A DNA stretch of 27,077 nt from positions 1-27,077 of the IMG/VR virus record IMGVR_UViG_3300025769_000679. The stretch is one strand, 5' to 3'. The notes under the pieces were generated by a model. That model was not told where the DNA came from. It ran no database searches and saw only the letters and a list, made by a program, of their open reading frames with translations. The stretch comes from a virus. Position numbers and translations under genes: made by a program. Of the stretch, positions 14,733 to 21,129 are shown piece after piece; within the stretch, counting starts at the first letter, position 1, and each line of letters starts with the position of its first letter.

Positions 14733-14968
14733 GCTTTGCTCCTGAATTGCGGGCACGCTTGCGCTGTCGCGCCGACGAACTGCGCGCCGTTCGACCTCAA
14801 CAGCTCTCGCGACTTGGCGCAGCGGCCGTAACCCTTGGCCAGCCTACCATCCGACACGTCTCGGTCGGTGAAGTAATCGCAGGCGGCGCATTTCTTTCGC
14901 GTGCCAAGCTCCGGCCAAGTCACTTGGCCGGGCGTGTGCAGCTTCATCCGTTGTTCGAGATCGCTCAT
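14729..14968 (-). CDS. Small Cys-containing protein
   Basis: A 79-residue protein with ATG 14968 in an ATGA overlap with the preceding gene and its own stop overlapping the next ATG. Cysteines occur as CAAC (27-30), then singly at about 50 and 72 (GYGRCAKSR, ACPQFRSK), a four-Cys set that could bind one zinc ion although the spacing is not a standard ribbon. Similar short 'KCAACDYFTDR...GRC' proteins are seen in phages and prophages as hypotheticals. Part of its coding DNA (14911-14931) is a 21-base palindrome. Confidence 0.62.
   Translation of the reverse strand: MSDLEQRMKLHTPGQVTWPELGTRKKCAACDYFTDRDVSDGRLAKGYGRCAKSRELLRSNGAQFVGATAQACPQFRSKA
14911..14931. repeat. CAAGTCACTTG palindrome, copy 2
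   Basis: A perfect 21-base palindrome with 10-base arms CCGGCCAAGT and ACTTGGCCGG around a central C. The core at 14916-14926 equals copies 1 and 3; the outer arm bases differ from theirs but are still self-complementary, so symmetry rather than sequence is preserved outside the core. Confidence 0.8.
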
Positions 14969-15327
14969 TCCTTCGGTGCCTTCTTCTGGAACTGTTCCCG
15001 GCGCAGCGTGACCGCGCCGCCCTCACCAATCTCCGGCGCTTCCTCGGCAAAGCGCATCGCCGTGACGCGCGCCCGGCTGAGAACCGTGGCCAGGTATGCG
15101 GCCAGCCGCTCCTCGGTGGTGTGCGTTTTCGTGGGCTCGAACTCCTCCACGATCCAGCGCGCGACCCTGGGCTTGACCGGGATCGTCACAGTGAAGTCGG
15201 CCGGGACCGTGGGCTTCGGTGCCAGCTCGTCCTCGGCGCGGATCATCGCGTCGGTGAGGCTGATCTTGCGCTCGGCTGCGATTTCGCGCGCTCTGGCCAG
15301 GATTTTTTCGTCTGTGTTGTCAGTCAC
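14965..15327 (-). CDS. First gene of the leftward block; unknown
   Basis: A 120-residue protein with a GTG start at 15327 and AAGGAG seven bases upstream, so it is the promoter-proximal gene of the leftward operon. The N-terminal half is a charged helix (KILARAREIAAERKISLTDA); the middle has a beta-like stretch DFTVTIPVKPRVARWIVEEF; then a helix with TEERLAAYLATVLSRARVTA. The 'VTIPVKPRVARWI' segment recurs in small alphaproteobacterial phage proteins of unknown role. Being first in the operon, an early regulatory function is possible but unproved. No enzyme motif is seen. Confidence 0.68.
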   Translation of the reverse strand: MTDNTDEKILARAREIAAERKISLTDAMIRAEDELAPKPTVPADFTVTIPVKPRVARWIVEEFEPTKTHTTEERLAAYLATVLSRARVTAMRFAEEAPEIGEGGAVTLRREQFQKKAPKE

Positions 15328-15351
15328 TTGCTCACTCCTTGGTAAATTTCT

Positions 15352-15380
15352 CGCTTATATTTGCAAAATATCTATTGCAA
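15352..15380 (-). promoter_or_regulatory. Possible leftward promoter of the packaging block
   Basis: On the minus strand TTGCAA (15380-15375) stands 15 bases before TATAAG (15359-15354), five of six matches to TATAAT but with short spacing; at 17 bases the hexamer is TAAGCG. The location, about 25 bases before the leading GTG gene of the leftward block and in the only AT-rich stretch nearby, is the main support. Confidence 0.4.
15361..15380. promoter_or_regulatory. TTGCAA-N8-TTGCAA operator-like element
   Basis: TTGCAA at 15361-15366 and again at 15375-15380, 14 bases apart centre to centre. TTGCAA is self-complementary, so the pair reads equally as a direct or an inverted repeat, and the 8-base spacer is also partly symmetric. 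It lies between divergent genes and overlaps both candidate promoters, as expected of an operator. No repressor gene is visible in the window. Confidence 0.45.
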
Positions 15381-15403
15381 GGGCAAGCGTGATCTGATCT
15401 AAC
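15375..15403 (+). promoter_or_regulatory. Possible rightward promoter of the recombination block
   Basis: TTGCAA (15375-15380), a 17-base spacer and TCTAAC (15398-15403), four of six matches at each hexamer, 45 bases before the ATG of the DUF3560 gene. It would use the same palindromic TTGCAA as the leftward candidate, so the two promoters would overlap back to back. Confidence 0.4.
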
Positions 15404-15448
15404 CATTGTTGCAGGGCGTCGAGCCCGAGCGATAACGGAGGTTCCCAG

Positions 15449-16396
15449 ATGCAATTTGACCTGTTCGACCAAGGCAGCGAAAGCCAGCCCGGCAACCGGC
15501 AAACCGATCTGGAGATGCTGATCGAGGAGAAAGCGATGAACCATTACGAACGGAAACAGGAAGCCCGGCGCGAGCGGTTGCTTGCAGCGGCCGAGCGGGC
15601 AGAAGCCCAGAGCGAGGCGGCATACAAGCGCGCCGATCTGCGCGAGGAGGTGTCCGGCATCCCCTTCGGCCAGCCGATCTTGGTCGGCCACCACTCCGAG
15701 GGACGGCACCGCGCCGCGATCCGGCGGGCAGACAACGCCATGCGGGCGAGCATCGAGGCCGATAAACGGGCCAAGGAACTGCGCGGCAAGGCGGCAGGTG
15801 TCGGCCAAGGTGGCATCAGCTCCGACGACCCCGACGCGATCCAGAAGCTTCAAGCCCAGATCGACGCGGCCAAGGGCAGTCAGGAGTTTATGAAGGCGGC
15901 GAACAAAGCGATCCGCGCAGCCTGGAAGCACGGCGTTCGGTTCGATGGCCCCGCCGAGGATATCGAGATCGCCCAGAAAGCGCTCGCCAAAGCCTGCGGC
16001 CGTGAGTTTTCCGAGGCCGAGGCCCGGTCGATGCTCAAGCCTGACTTTGCCAACCGGATCGGCTTTGCCGACTACCAAATGAGCAACAACCTGGCCAACA
16101 TCAAGCGGATGGAGAAGCGGATCGCCCAGCTCCAGGCCAACGCCAAGCGCGCCGAGGCAGCAGGCGGCGAGGAAAAGCGGGTCCGGTATCAGGGCGTTTG
16201 CGAGGTGGTCGAAAACTTCGAGGAGAACCGGCTCCAGATCGTTTTCGACGGCAAGCCCAGCGCCGAGGTTCGGGCCGAGCTGAAAAGCAACGGGTTCCGG
16301 TGGGCACCCAGCCAGGAAGCCTGGCAGCGGCAGCTCAACAACGGCGCGCGCTACGCGGCCAAGCGGTTCTTGATCTCGCAAGGGATCGAAGCCTGA
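15449..16396 (+). CDS. DUF3560 domain protein
   Basis: A 315-residue protein, first gene of the rightward block, with GGAGG 7-8 bases before the ATG. The N-terminal half is the DUF3560 domain: NHYERKQEARRERLLAAAER (31-50) and the signature IPFGQPILVGHHSEGRHR (71-88), followed by a long charged helical region. The C-terminal part has a second conserved block, VCEVVENFEENRLQIVFDGK, then LKSNGFRWAPSQEAWQRQL (about 275-293). Both blocks are common on alphaproteobacterial plasmids and in some phages; the biochemical function is unknown. The GHHSE...RHR motif looks catalytic or ligand-binding, but that is inference. The first residues (MQFDLFDQ) sit in an AT-poor context like the rest of the block. 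Confidence 0.88.
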   Translation: MQFDLFDQGSESQPGNRQTDLEMLIEEKAMNHYERKQEARRERLLAAAERAEAQSEAAYKRADLREEVSGIPFGQPILVGHHSEGRHRAAIRRADNAMRASIEADKRAKELRGKAAGVGQGGISSDDPDAIQKLQAQIDAAKGSQEFMKAANKAIRAAWKHGVRFDGPAEDIEIAQKALAKACGREFSEAEARSMLKPDFANRIGFADYQMSNNLANIKRMEKRIAQLQANAKRAEAAGGEEKRVRYQGVCEVVENFEENRLQIVFDGKPSAEVRAELKSNGFRWAPSQEAWQRQLNNGARYAAKRFLISQGIEA

Positions 16397-16457
16397 CGCG
16401 TCGGTGAGGGGCGGCAAGCCCGCCCCCATCCCATGCGCCAGAACAGAGGAGAGCGAC

Positions 16458-16799
16458 ATGCAGTTTCGGAAACTTTTTGAAGGCAAGGCCAGCGAGGTCA
16501 AGACCTTCGAGCTTATCAATCGCGGGTATTCGCCGGACGTGTTCCGGGCCGGTGACTTCTTCGAGATCGGGGAGGAGGAATATTGGTATTTCCTGGAGTG
16601 CCTGCCCCCGATGGATTTCGCCCTGGGCGGCTTCTCCATGTGCGAGTTTGCAACCGGCAACCTGACCAACGCCTTTTTTGAGCGTGACGGCCGGTTCTGG
16701 TGCCTGACCATCGAGCGCAAGAGCGCGGCAGATTTCGACGCCTGGGCGCGCGCTTTCTCGCCGGTCGCTTTTTACCAGAACGAACGGGCCGAAGCATGA
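16458..16799 (+). CDS. DUF1419-like protein
   Basis: A 113-residue protein starting at ATG 16458 (MQFRKLFEGKASEVKTFELI), chosen for GAGGAG six to seven bases upstream. It matches the DUF1419 pattern known from rhizobial plasmids: 'RKlFEG' at the start, GDFFEIGEEEYWYFLECLPP in the middle and FSMCEFATGNLTNAFFERDG toward the end. No function has been assigned to the family as far as I know. The following gene starts inside its stop (GCATGAG), so the two are probably co-translated. Confidence 0.75.
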   Translation: MQFRKLFEGKASEVKTFELINRGYSPDVFRAGDFFEIGEEEYWYFLECLPPMDFALGGFSMCEFATGNLTNAFFERDGRFWCLTIERKSAADFDAWARAFSPVAFYQNERAEA

Positions 16800-17041
16800 G
16801 CCGCAAGCCGCACTATGCCGAGATCGCGGACGCGACGAGCCAACACGCCGACGCTTCGCCCCCGCCCTACACCGCGCAGACCGTCACCAACAAGCACGGC
16901 AAGAACGTGTTGCGCTTGAGCTTTAAGAACTTCGAGGCGCTGGAGCGCTTTTTCATGGACGAGCTGATCGGCTCCGACGCCATGAAGGGCAGCGCCTCGA
17001 AAGTGATCGGCACCACCCTGCTGATCTGGGAACGCAACTGA
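16796..17041 (+). CDS. Unknown small protein
   Basis: An 81-residue protein with ATG at 16796 in an ATGA overlap with the DUF1419-like stop; the ribosome site is weak (GAAG), consistent with coupling. It begins with a polar, probably flexible segment (MSRKPHYAEIADATSQHADA) and then has a folded part VLRLSFKNFEALERFFMDEL followed by KGSASKVIGTTLLIWERN. No recognised family. The amphipathic pattern fits a small alpha/beta domain. Confidence 0.62.
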   Translation: MSRKPHYAEIADATSQHADASPPPYTAQTVTNKHGKNVLRLSFKNFEALERFFMDELIGSDAMKGSASKVIGTTLLIWERN

Positions 17042-17063
17042 AACCACGAAAGGACAACACCCC

Positions 17064-17477
17064 ATGCAACACCTGTTCGAGACTATGACGGCCACCTGTG
17101 ACGAGCTGGCCAAGCTGATGGCGGATCGCGGGATCATCATCCCGTCGGCCGCAATCGAGGCGCGCAGCGGCCACCGCACCGCGCGCGTGATGCTCAACTT
17201 CGCCAAGGCGGGCGATAGCTACCCTGGCCAGTATGAGTTTTTCACCGGCGACACCATCGAGGAAACCGTGGAGAAAGCCGAGGCGTGGGTGCGCAGCCAG
17301 CCGACGGCCGAGGAGCGTGCGCTTAAGGATGCGCTCGACATGACCGCCAAAGCGCTGGAGGCCAGCCGCAAGGCCGGGCTCGACACCGGCGAGGGAGCGG
17401 CGTTCGTCGCCCAGCTCGAAGCCATGATGAAGCGTTTGAGCGAGAACGCGATCACCGACCAGCGCGAGGCGAGCTGA
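17064..17477 (+). CDS. Unknown helical protein
   Basis: A 137-residue protein, 22 bases after the previous stop, with AAAGGA before the ATG. Residues 1-75 include TATCDELAKLMADRGIIIPS and RTARVMLNFAKAGDSYPGQY, then the helix DTIEETVEKAEAWVRSQPTA; the second half is one long helix (LKDALDMTAKALEASRKAGL). Short proteins with a 'F.GdT.ee...kA..wi...P' pattern recur in phage and plasmid early regions without known function. Its stop overlaps the next start (TGATG). Confidence 0.66.
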   Translation: MQHLFETMTATCDELAKLMADRGIIIPSAAIEARSGHRTARVMLNFAKAGDSYPGQYEFFTGDTIEETVEKAEAWVRSQPTAEERALKDALDMTAKALEASRKAGLDTGEGAAFVAQLEAMMKRLSENAITDQREAS

Positions 17478-17725
17478 TGGCACGCGGAACCGCAACCCAC
17501 AGCGGCGAGGAGATCGAGGTGGCGTTCAGCGCCACCGGCGTTCTCTCCGACTATGGCGTGGACCGCTCGCCAACCTGGATTGAGTGGGAGGATATCGAGA
17601 TCGAGGAGCTAACGATCCTTGGCTTCAAGGTCGATCCGAAGATCCTGCCCGACGAGCTTGTGGAGGCGATCCGCGAGCTGGCCGACGAACTCGAATTTGA
17701 AGCCGAGGAGCCGGACTATGACTGA
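17477..17725 (+). CDS. Highly acidic small protein
   Basis: An 82-residue protein with ATG 17477 in a TGATG overlap. The net charge is strongly negative: WIEWEDIEIEELTILGFKVD and ELVEAIRELADELEFEAEEP carry long acidic runs, with very few basic residues. Small acidic phage proteins sometimes mimic DNA and inhibit host DNA-binding proteins, such as Ocr or restriction inhibitors; nothing here beyond charge and size supports that, so it stays a suggestion. The gene is followed by another ATG inside its 3' end. Confidence 0.62.
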   Translation: MARGTATHSGEEIEVAFSATGVLSDYGVDRSPTWIEWEDIEIEELTILGFKVDPKILPDELVEAIRELADELEFEAEEPDYD

Positions 17726-17930
17726 CGCCAAGCGGACCGTTCCCCAGGTGGAGCTTGTCGCTTTCGTCCAGGATGGAGGCGGCACCACCCCCGCCACCAT
17801 CTTGATCGAGGGCGCGGCACCGCTGTTCGCCCTGTCTGCCTTCGCCATGAAGGCAATAGCCAGCCAGCACCCGCACCTGGGCGGCAAGCCCATCGTGGCG
17901 CTGCGCTATTCGGTGGAGGCGCGGCCGTGA
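17718..17930 (+). CDS. Unknown small protein
   Basis: A 70-residue protein with ATG 17718, overlapping the acidic gene's stop by eight bases. It reads MTDAKRTVPQVELVAFVQDG, then ATILIEGAAPLFALSAFAMK, a moderately hydrophobic stretch that is probably buried rather than membrane-spanning, and ends PIVALRYSVEARP. It ends in a GTGA overlap with the next gene. Not recognised; compact predicted alpha/beta fold. Confidence 0.6.
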   Translation: MTDAKRTVPQVELVAFVQDGGGTTPATILIEGAAPLFALSAFAMKAIASQHPHLGGKPIVALRYSVEARP

Positions 17931-18148
17931 AGCGTTGCGCATGGCATGAGTGCGGCCGGGCTTTCGAGCCCGCCGACCCCCGGCAAGAGTTTTGCTGCCC
18001 CGATTGCCGCAAGGCACGGGGCGCATGGAAGGCTCGGCGCGGCGGTCCACTGGTGGACATGCTGCTGGAGGGCGACGTGGACGCGCTGATGGAAGCAAAG
18101 CGCAAGATCAAAAAGGAGATCGAAGATGCAGCTACCCCAACTGATTGA
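17927..18148 (+). CDS. Small zinc-finger protein
   Basis: A 73-residue protein with a GTG start (17927) in a GTGA overlap and GGAGG seven bases upstream. The N-terminus is a zinc finger: CAWHEC (4-9) with a second pair FCCPDC (about 22-27), followed by a conserved basic strip RKARGAWKARRGGPLVDMLL. Such short CxxxxC...CxxC proteins are common in phage early regions and probably bind nucleic acid. The C-terminal helix (MEAKRKIKKEIEDAATPTD) overlaps the start of the PD-(D/E)XK gene by 23 bases. Confidence 0.68.
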   Translation: MKRCAWHECGRAFEPADPRQEFCCPDCRKARGAWKARRGGPLVDMLLEGDVDALMEAKRKIKKEIEDAATPTD

Positions 18149-19115
18149 GGGCATGGATTTTGCCACCTACCTGGCTGATCCGATGCCGGAGCCGAGCCTG
18201 ACCAGCTCGCTTGTGAAAGAACTTCTCGGCACCGCGCCGCGCAAGGTCTGGCAGAACACCGCCCGGCTCAACAAGGACGCCGAAAGCGAGGAGAAAACGA
18301 TCTTCGACCTGGGCTCGGCCGCGCATCGGCTGTTCACCGGCACCGGCGCGCCCATTGTCGAGATCGACGCGGCCGACTTCCGGTCGAAGGCTGCGAAGGA
18401 AGCCAAGGACGAAGCCTACGCCCAGGGCAAGACACCGATCCTGGCGAAGAACATGCCGCGCGTGCGGGCAATGGCGAAGGCGGCGCTCGACCAGGTGCGA
18501 GACAATCCCGAGATCGGGCACCTGTTCTCGCGCGACAACCAGGCGAAGCTCCTGCGCGAAGCCACGATGCTCTGGCAGGAAAGCGGCGTCATGTGCCGGA
18601 GCCGCCCCGACTTCTACTCGCCCGAGGAGAACGTGGTGATCCACTACAAAACCACCGGCACCAATATCGCGCCGGTGACGCTCGCCAAGTTTGCCGCCAA
18701 TTCCGGCTGGGACATGACGGCCGCGCACTATCACCAGGGCGCGAAGCTCCTGACCGGCACCGCGCCGCGCCAGTATTTCGTGGTGCAGGAGACGGCCGAG
18801 CCGCATCTTCTGCTGACGGCCGAGATCGACAGCACGTTCCTGGAGACAGCGCTGATGCGCCGCGAGCGCGCGCTGATGATCTGGGGCCGGTGCCTGCGCG
18901 AGAATACCTGGCCCGGCATGATCTCCAAGACGATCAAGCTGGAGTGCCCAGAATGGCACGAACGCAACCTGATCGCGGAGAAGGATGCCGAGGAAGCGGC
19001 CAAGTCGGCAGGCACCGATCTGCTGGAGATGATGCGCACCTGGCAGGCACCCGAAGGCTGGCAACCCGCCGCCGTACAGGGCCAGAGCCGTGACGAGAAG
19101 GACGTGATCGAATGA
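18126..19115 (+). CDS. RecE/DUF3799-type PD-(D/E)XK protein with altered active site
   Basis: A 329-residue protein resembling phage exonucleases of the RecE C-terminal/DUF3799 type, which resect double-stranded ends for single-strand annealing recombination. Landmarks: GSAAHRLF with H67, LLREATMLW with E145, RPDF with D162, VVIHYKTT with K175, and DMTAAHYHQG near 196-205. The family usually has D-x-K where this protein has H173-Y-K175, and usually Q-A-A-Y/H-Y where it has T198-A-A-H-Y. Both changes affect residues expected to take part in metal binding or catalysis. GGAG lies seven bases before the ATG. It overlaps the next gene (ATGA), an annealing-type ATPase, so the pair forms a recombination module. 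Confidence 0.82.
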   Translation: MQLPQLIEGMDFATYLADPMPEPSLTSSLVKELLGTAPRKVWQNTARLNKDAESEEKTIFDLGSAAHRLFTGTGAPIVEIDAADFRSKAAKEAKDEAYAQGKTPILAKNMPRVRAMAKAALDQVRDNPEIGHLFSRDNQAKLLREATMLWQESGVMCRSRPDFYSPEENVVIHYKTTGTNIAPVTLAKFAANSGWDMTAAHYHQGAKLLTGTAPRQYFVVQETAEPHLLLTAEIDSTFLETALMRRERALMIWGRCLRENTWPGMISKTIKLECPEWHERNLIAEKDAEEAAKSAGTDLLEMMRTWQAPEGWQPAAVQGQSRDEKDVIE

Positions 19116-20002
19116 GCTTCACCTTCAACACGGCCGAGCGCCGCAACACGCACCTGCTGGTGGCCCTTGCGGGGGCCTCCGGCAGCGGCAAGACGTTCAG
19201 CGCCATGAACCTGGCGACAGGGATTTGCGGCGACAAGCCGTTTGCCGTGATCGACACCGAGGCAGGCCGCGCCCTGCACTATGCCGATCAATTCAATTTC
19301 AAGCACGCCGACTTCGCGCCACCCTTCACGCCGGAGCGCTACCTGGAGGCGGTGAAGGCGGCAGAGAAGGCCGGGTTCGAGGCGATTGTGATCGACAGCA
19401 TGAGCCACGAATTTGACGGCCAGGGCGGGATCATGGACATGGCCGAGGCGTCCAGCGTGAAAGGCCCAGGCGCATGGAAAGACCCCAAGATGCGCCACAA
19501 GAAGATGATGAACGCCTTTCTCCAGGTGCGCGCGCATCTGATCTTCTGCCTGCGGGCCGAGGAGAAGATCGACATGAGCAAGAAGGATGATCGCGGCCGT
19601 GTGATCGTGGAAAACGCGGGCTGGTTTCCGATCCAGGAAAAGCGGTTCATGTATGAAATGACCGCCAGCTTCACGCTCAACCCCAGCTCGCCCGGCGTGG
19701 TCGATCTCACCTTGCCGCACAAGGTCCAGGACCAGCACCGCATGAGCTTCCTTCCCGGCCGTCACATCACGGCCGAGGCGGGATCAAAGCTCGCAGCCTG
19801 GGCGCGCGGTGACACCATCACGACGCCCGACAAGGAGCTGTGGGATCGTGCCAGGCGGATCGCCCACGACGGGATCGAGAAGATCACCACCTTTTTCACG
19901 AAGGTCGCCACCGAGGAGGAGCGGGCAGCGCTCCAGCCGATCAAGCGCGAGCTGTGGGAAACGGCCAAGCGGGCAGACGAGAACCGTGGCGAGCTGGGCT
20001 GA
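19112..20002 (+). CDS. Sak4-like RecA-fold ATPase (single-strand annealing/recombination)
   Basis: A 296-residue P-loop ATPase. Walker A is GASGSGKT (21-28); AVIDTEAGRALHYAD (45-59) carries the conserved acidic residue after the second strand; Walker B is AIVIDSMSHE (91-100). The order and size match Sak4-type phage recombinases, RecA-core proteins that act with ssDNA-binding proteins in annealing. The C-terminal part (DKELWDRARRIAHDGIEKIT, then ATEEERAALQPIKRELWETA) is a charged helical region. It sits directly behind the RecE-like protein and before an HNH endonuclease. The assignment to Sak4 rather than another AAA/RecA group is by pattern. Confidence 0.83.
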   Translation: MSFTFNTAERRNTHLLVALAGASGSGKTFSAMNLATGICGDKPFAVIDTEAGRALHYADQFNFKHADFAPPFTPERYLEAVKAAEKAGFEAIVIDSMSHEFDGQGGIMDMAEASSVKGPGAWKDPKMRHKKMMNAFLQVRAHLIFCLRAEEKIDMSKKDDRGRVIVENAGWFPIQEKRFMYEMTASFTLNPSSPGVVDLTLPHKVQDQHRMSFLPGRHITAEAGSKLAAWARGDTITTPDKELWDRARRIAHDGIEKITTFFTKVATEEERAALQPIKRELWETAKRADENRGELG

Positions 20003-20460
20003 TGCGATCCAAGACCAGCGGCGAGCGGCGCAGGATGATGCGCCGCTACGTCGAGAACGAGGAGCTGTGGTGCAGGTGCTGCGGTCGGCCCATGTGGTTC
20101 CGTGGCCTGGAGAGCCGGGGCCGGTTTGTCGGCCGCTGGCAGCAAGCATGGGGCAGCTTCCGCGAGCCGAACGCTGCCGTGATCGAGCAATCCATCGCTA
20201 CGGTGGATCACCTGATCCCGAAATGCCGCAACGGCACCCACCATCCGCGCAACCTGATGCTCATGTGCCAGGGATGCAATTCGGATAAGGCGCACATGAC
20301 GCCGAGCGAATGGATCGCGCACCGCGCCGCGACCGGGCGAGCCTTGAAGAAGGAGATCATCGCCAAGCTCTTGAAGCGCGAACGAAAGGCGATCCGCCAG
20401 ATCGGCGGGCCGTCCATGATCTACCACCCACCAAGCCACAAAGGAGAAACCGATGGCTGA
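20002..20460 (+). CDS. HNH endonuclease
   Basis: A 152-residue protein starting at ATG 20002 in a TGATG overlap with the ATPase stop; an earlier in-frame start would lie inside that gene without a ribosome site. Zinc ligands are CRCC (24-27) and CQGC (89-92), which pair up around the HNH core. The core reads TVDHLIPKCRNGTHH (D69-H70), HPRNLMLMC with N84, and the following His of SDKAHMT (98). The basic C-terminal helix (LKKEIIAKLLKRERKAIRQ) may bind DNA. HNH proteins in phages act in packaging, in recombination or as homing endonucleases; placement beside recombination genes suggests the second, but this is inference. Confidence 0.85.
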   Translation: MRSKTSGERRRMMRRYVENEELWCRCCGRPMWFRGLESRGRFVGRWQQAWGSFREPNAAVIEQSIATVDHLIPKCRNGTHHPRNLMLMCQGCNSDKAHMTPSEWIAHRAATGRALKKEIIAKLLKRERKAIRQIGGPSMIYHPPSHKGETDG

Positions 20461-20734
20461 CGACAAGACCAAGCCCGAGAAGGACGACGACAACGCTTTC
20501 GCTGCAATCGACATGACGCAGCCGGTGTTCATCGTGTTCCACCAGACGGAGACGCGGAACAATATCGAGGTGTTCCAGGGACCGGACGCCGAGGCCAACG
20601 CCAAGGCGCGCGCAAGCCAGAAGGCGGTGCGCACGAAGGCGAAGGTCGCCGTCCTCGGCCCCCAGCGCGCGGTCTATGAGCCGCCCGAGCCGTCGAAGGC
20701 GAAGGAAGTCCAGCTCGATTGGCTGGGCGAGTAA
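20453..20734 (+). CDS. Unknown protein at the end of the rightward block
   Basis: A 93-residue protein with AAAGGAG before ATG 20453, overlapping the HNH stop by eight bases. It starts with a very acidic, lysine-containing segment (MADDKTKPEKDDDNAFAAID), then a probable fold PVFIVFHQTETRNNIEVFQG and AEANAKARASQKAVRTKAKV, and ends EPSKAKEVQLDWLGE. The acidic terminus recalls phage ssDNA-binding proteins, which often have acidic tails and accompany annealing proteins, but here the acidic stretch is N-terminal and no OB-fold can be claimed. Confidence 0.62.
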   Translation: MADDKTKPEKDDDNAFAAIDMTQPVFIVFHQTETRNNIEVFQGPDAEANAKARASQKAVRTKAKVAVLGPQRAVYEPPEPSKAKEVQLDWLGE

Positions 20735-20741
20735 CACTAAG

Positions 20742-20766
20742 GCGGGCGCAAGTCACTTGCGCCCGC
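20742..20766. repeat. CAAGTCACTTG palindrome, copy 3 (convergent junction)
   Basis: A perfect 25-base palindrome with 12-base arms GCGGGCGCAAGT and ACTTGCGCCCGC around a central C, between the convergent rightward and leftward blocks. It shares its core (20749-20759) with copies 1 and 2 and eight-base arms with copy 1. It could form a strong hairpin, but neither strand has a U-tract after it, so it is not a standard intrinsic terminator. The remaining bases to 20805 hold nothing else that I recognise. Confidence 0.85.
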
Positions 20767-20805
20767 TGTGCTGGCCGAAGATCGGGAACGCAAGGCGCGG
20801 ATGGG

Positions 20806-21129
20806 TCAGTGATCGTTCCGGCTGGCTATCGCGGAGAGAAGCGCATCTAGCCGCGTGTTCGTGGCCTTGGTCGCCTCGCGTTGCTCCTTGCGCATCTCGC
20901 GCATGTCGCTCGATAGCCTGGTCAGATGCCCGTCGAGGTCCGACTTCTGCACCGTGTCCTCGCGCACGCGGTTGATCCTGGCGTGCAGCTCTTTCGAGCT
21001 GTTGTCCATTTCATCCTCCACCCGCCGGATCATCGACACCAAACGCCAGAACGCACCGATCAAGATCGAGCCCCACCCCAGCGTCAAAGTCACGGCAATG
21101 CCGATCACCCATTTCCAGTCCTCACCCAT
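20806..21129 (-). CDS. Membrane/coiled-coil protein of the lysis cassette
   Basis: A 107-residue protein with GGGGG five bases before ATG 21129, directly after the Rz1-like stop. An N-terminal membrane span ([20 protein letters not shown]) is followed by a long charged helix with coiled-coil spacing ([40 protein letters not shown]). The topology would suit an inner-membrane lysis accessory. With a better i-spanin candidate next door, its role (holin-associated or otherwise) remains open. Confidence 0.7.
   Translation of the reverse strand: MGEDWKWVIGIAVTLTLGWGSILIGAFWRLVSMIRRVEDEMDNSSKELHARINRVREDTVQKSDLDGHLTRLSSDMREMRKEQREATKATNTRLDALLSAIASRNDH

Noticed and set aside
15332-16720. 462-codon minus-strand frame
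   Set aside because: Antisense to the DUF3560 and DUF1419-like genes, which have clear family motifs and ribosome sites.
20742-20766. Intrinsic bidirectional terminator at the convergent junction
   Set aside because: The hairpin is strong, but neither strand has a U-tract after it; it is better listed as part of the palindrome family.
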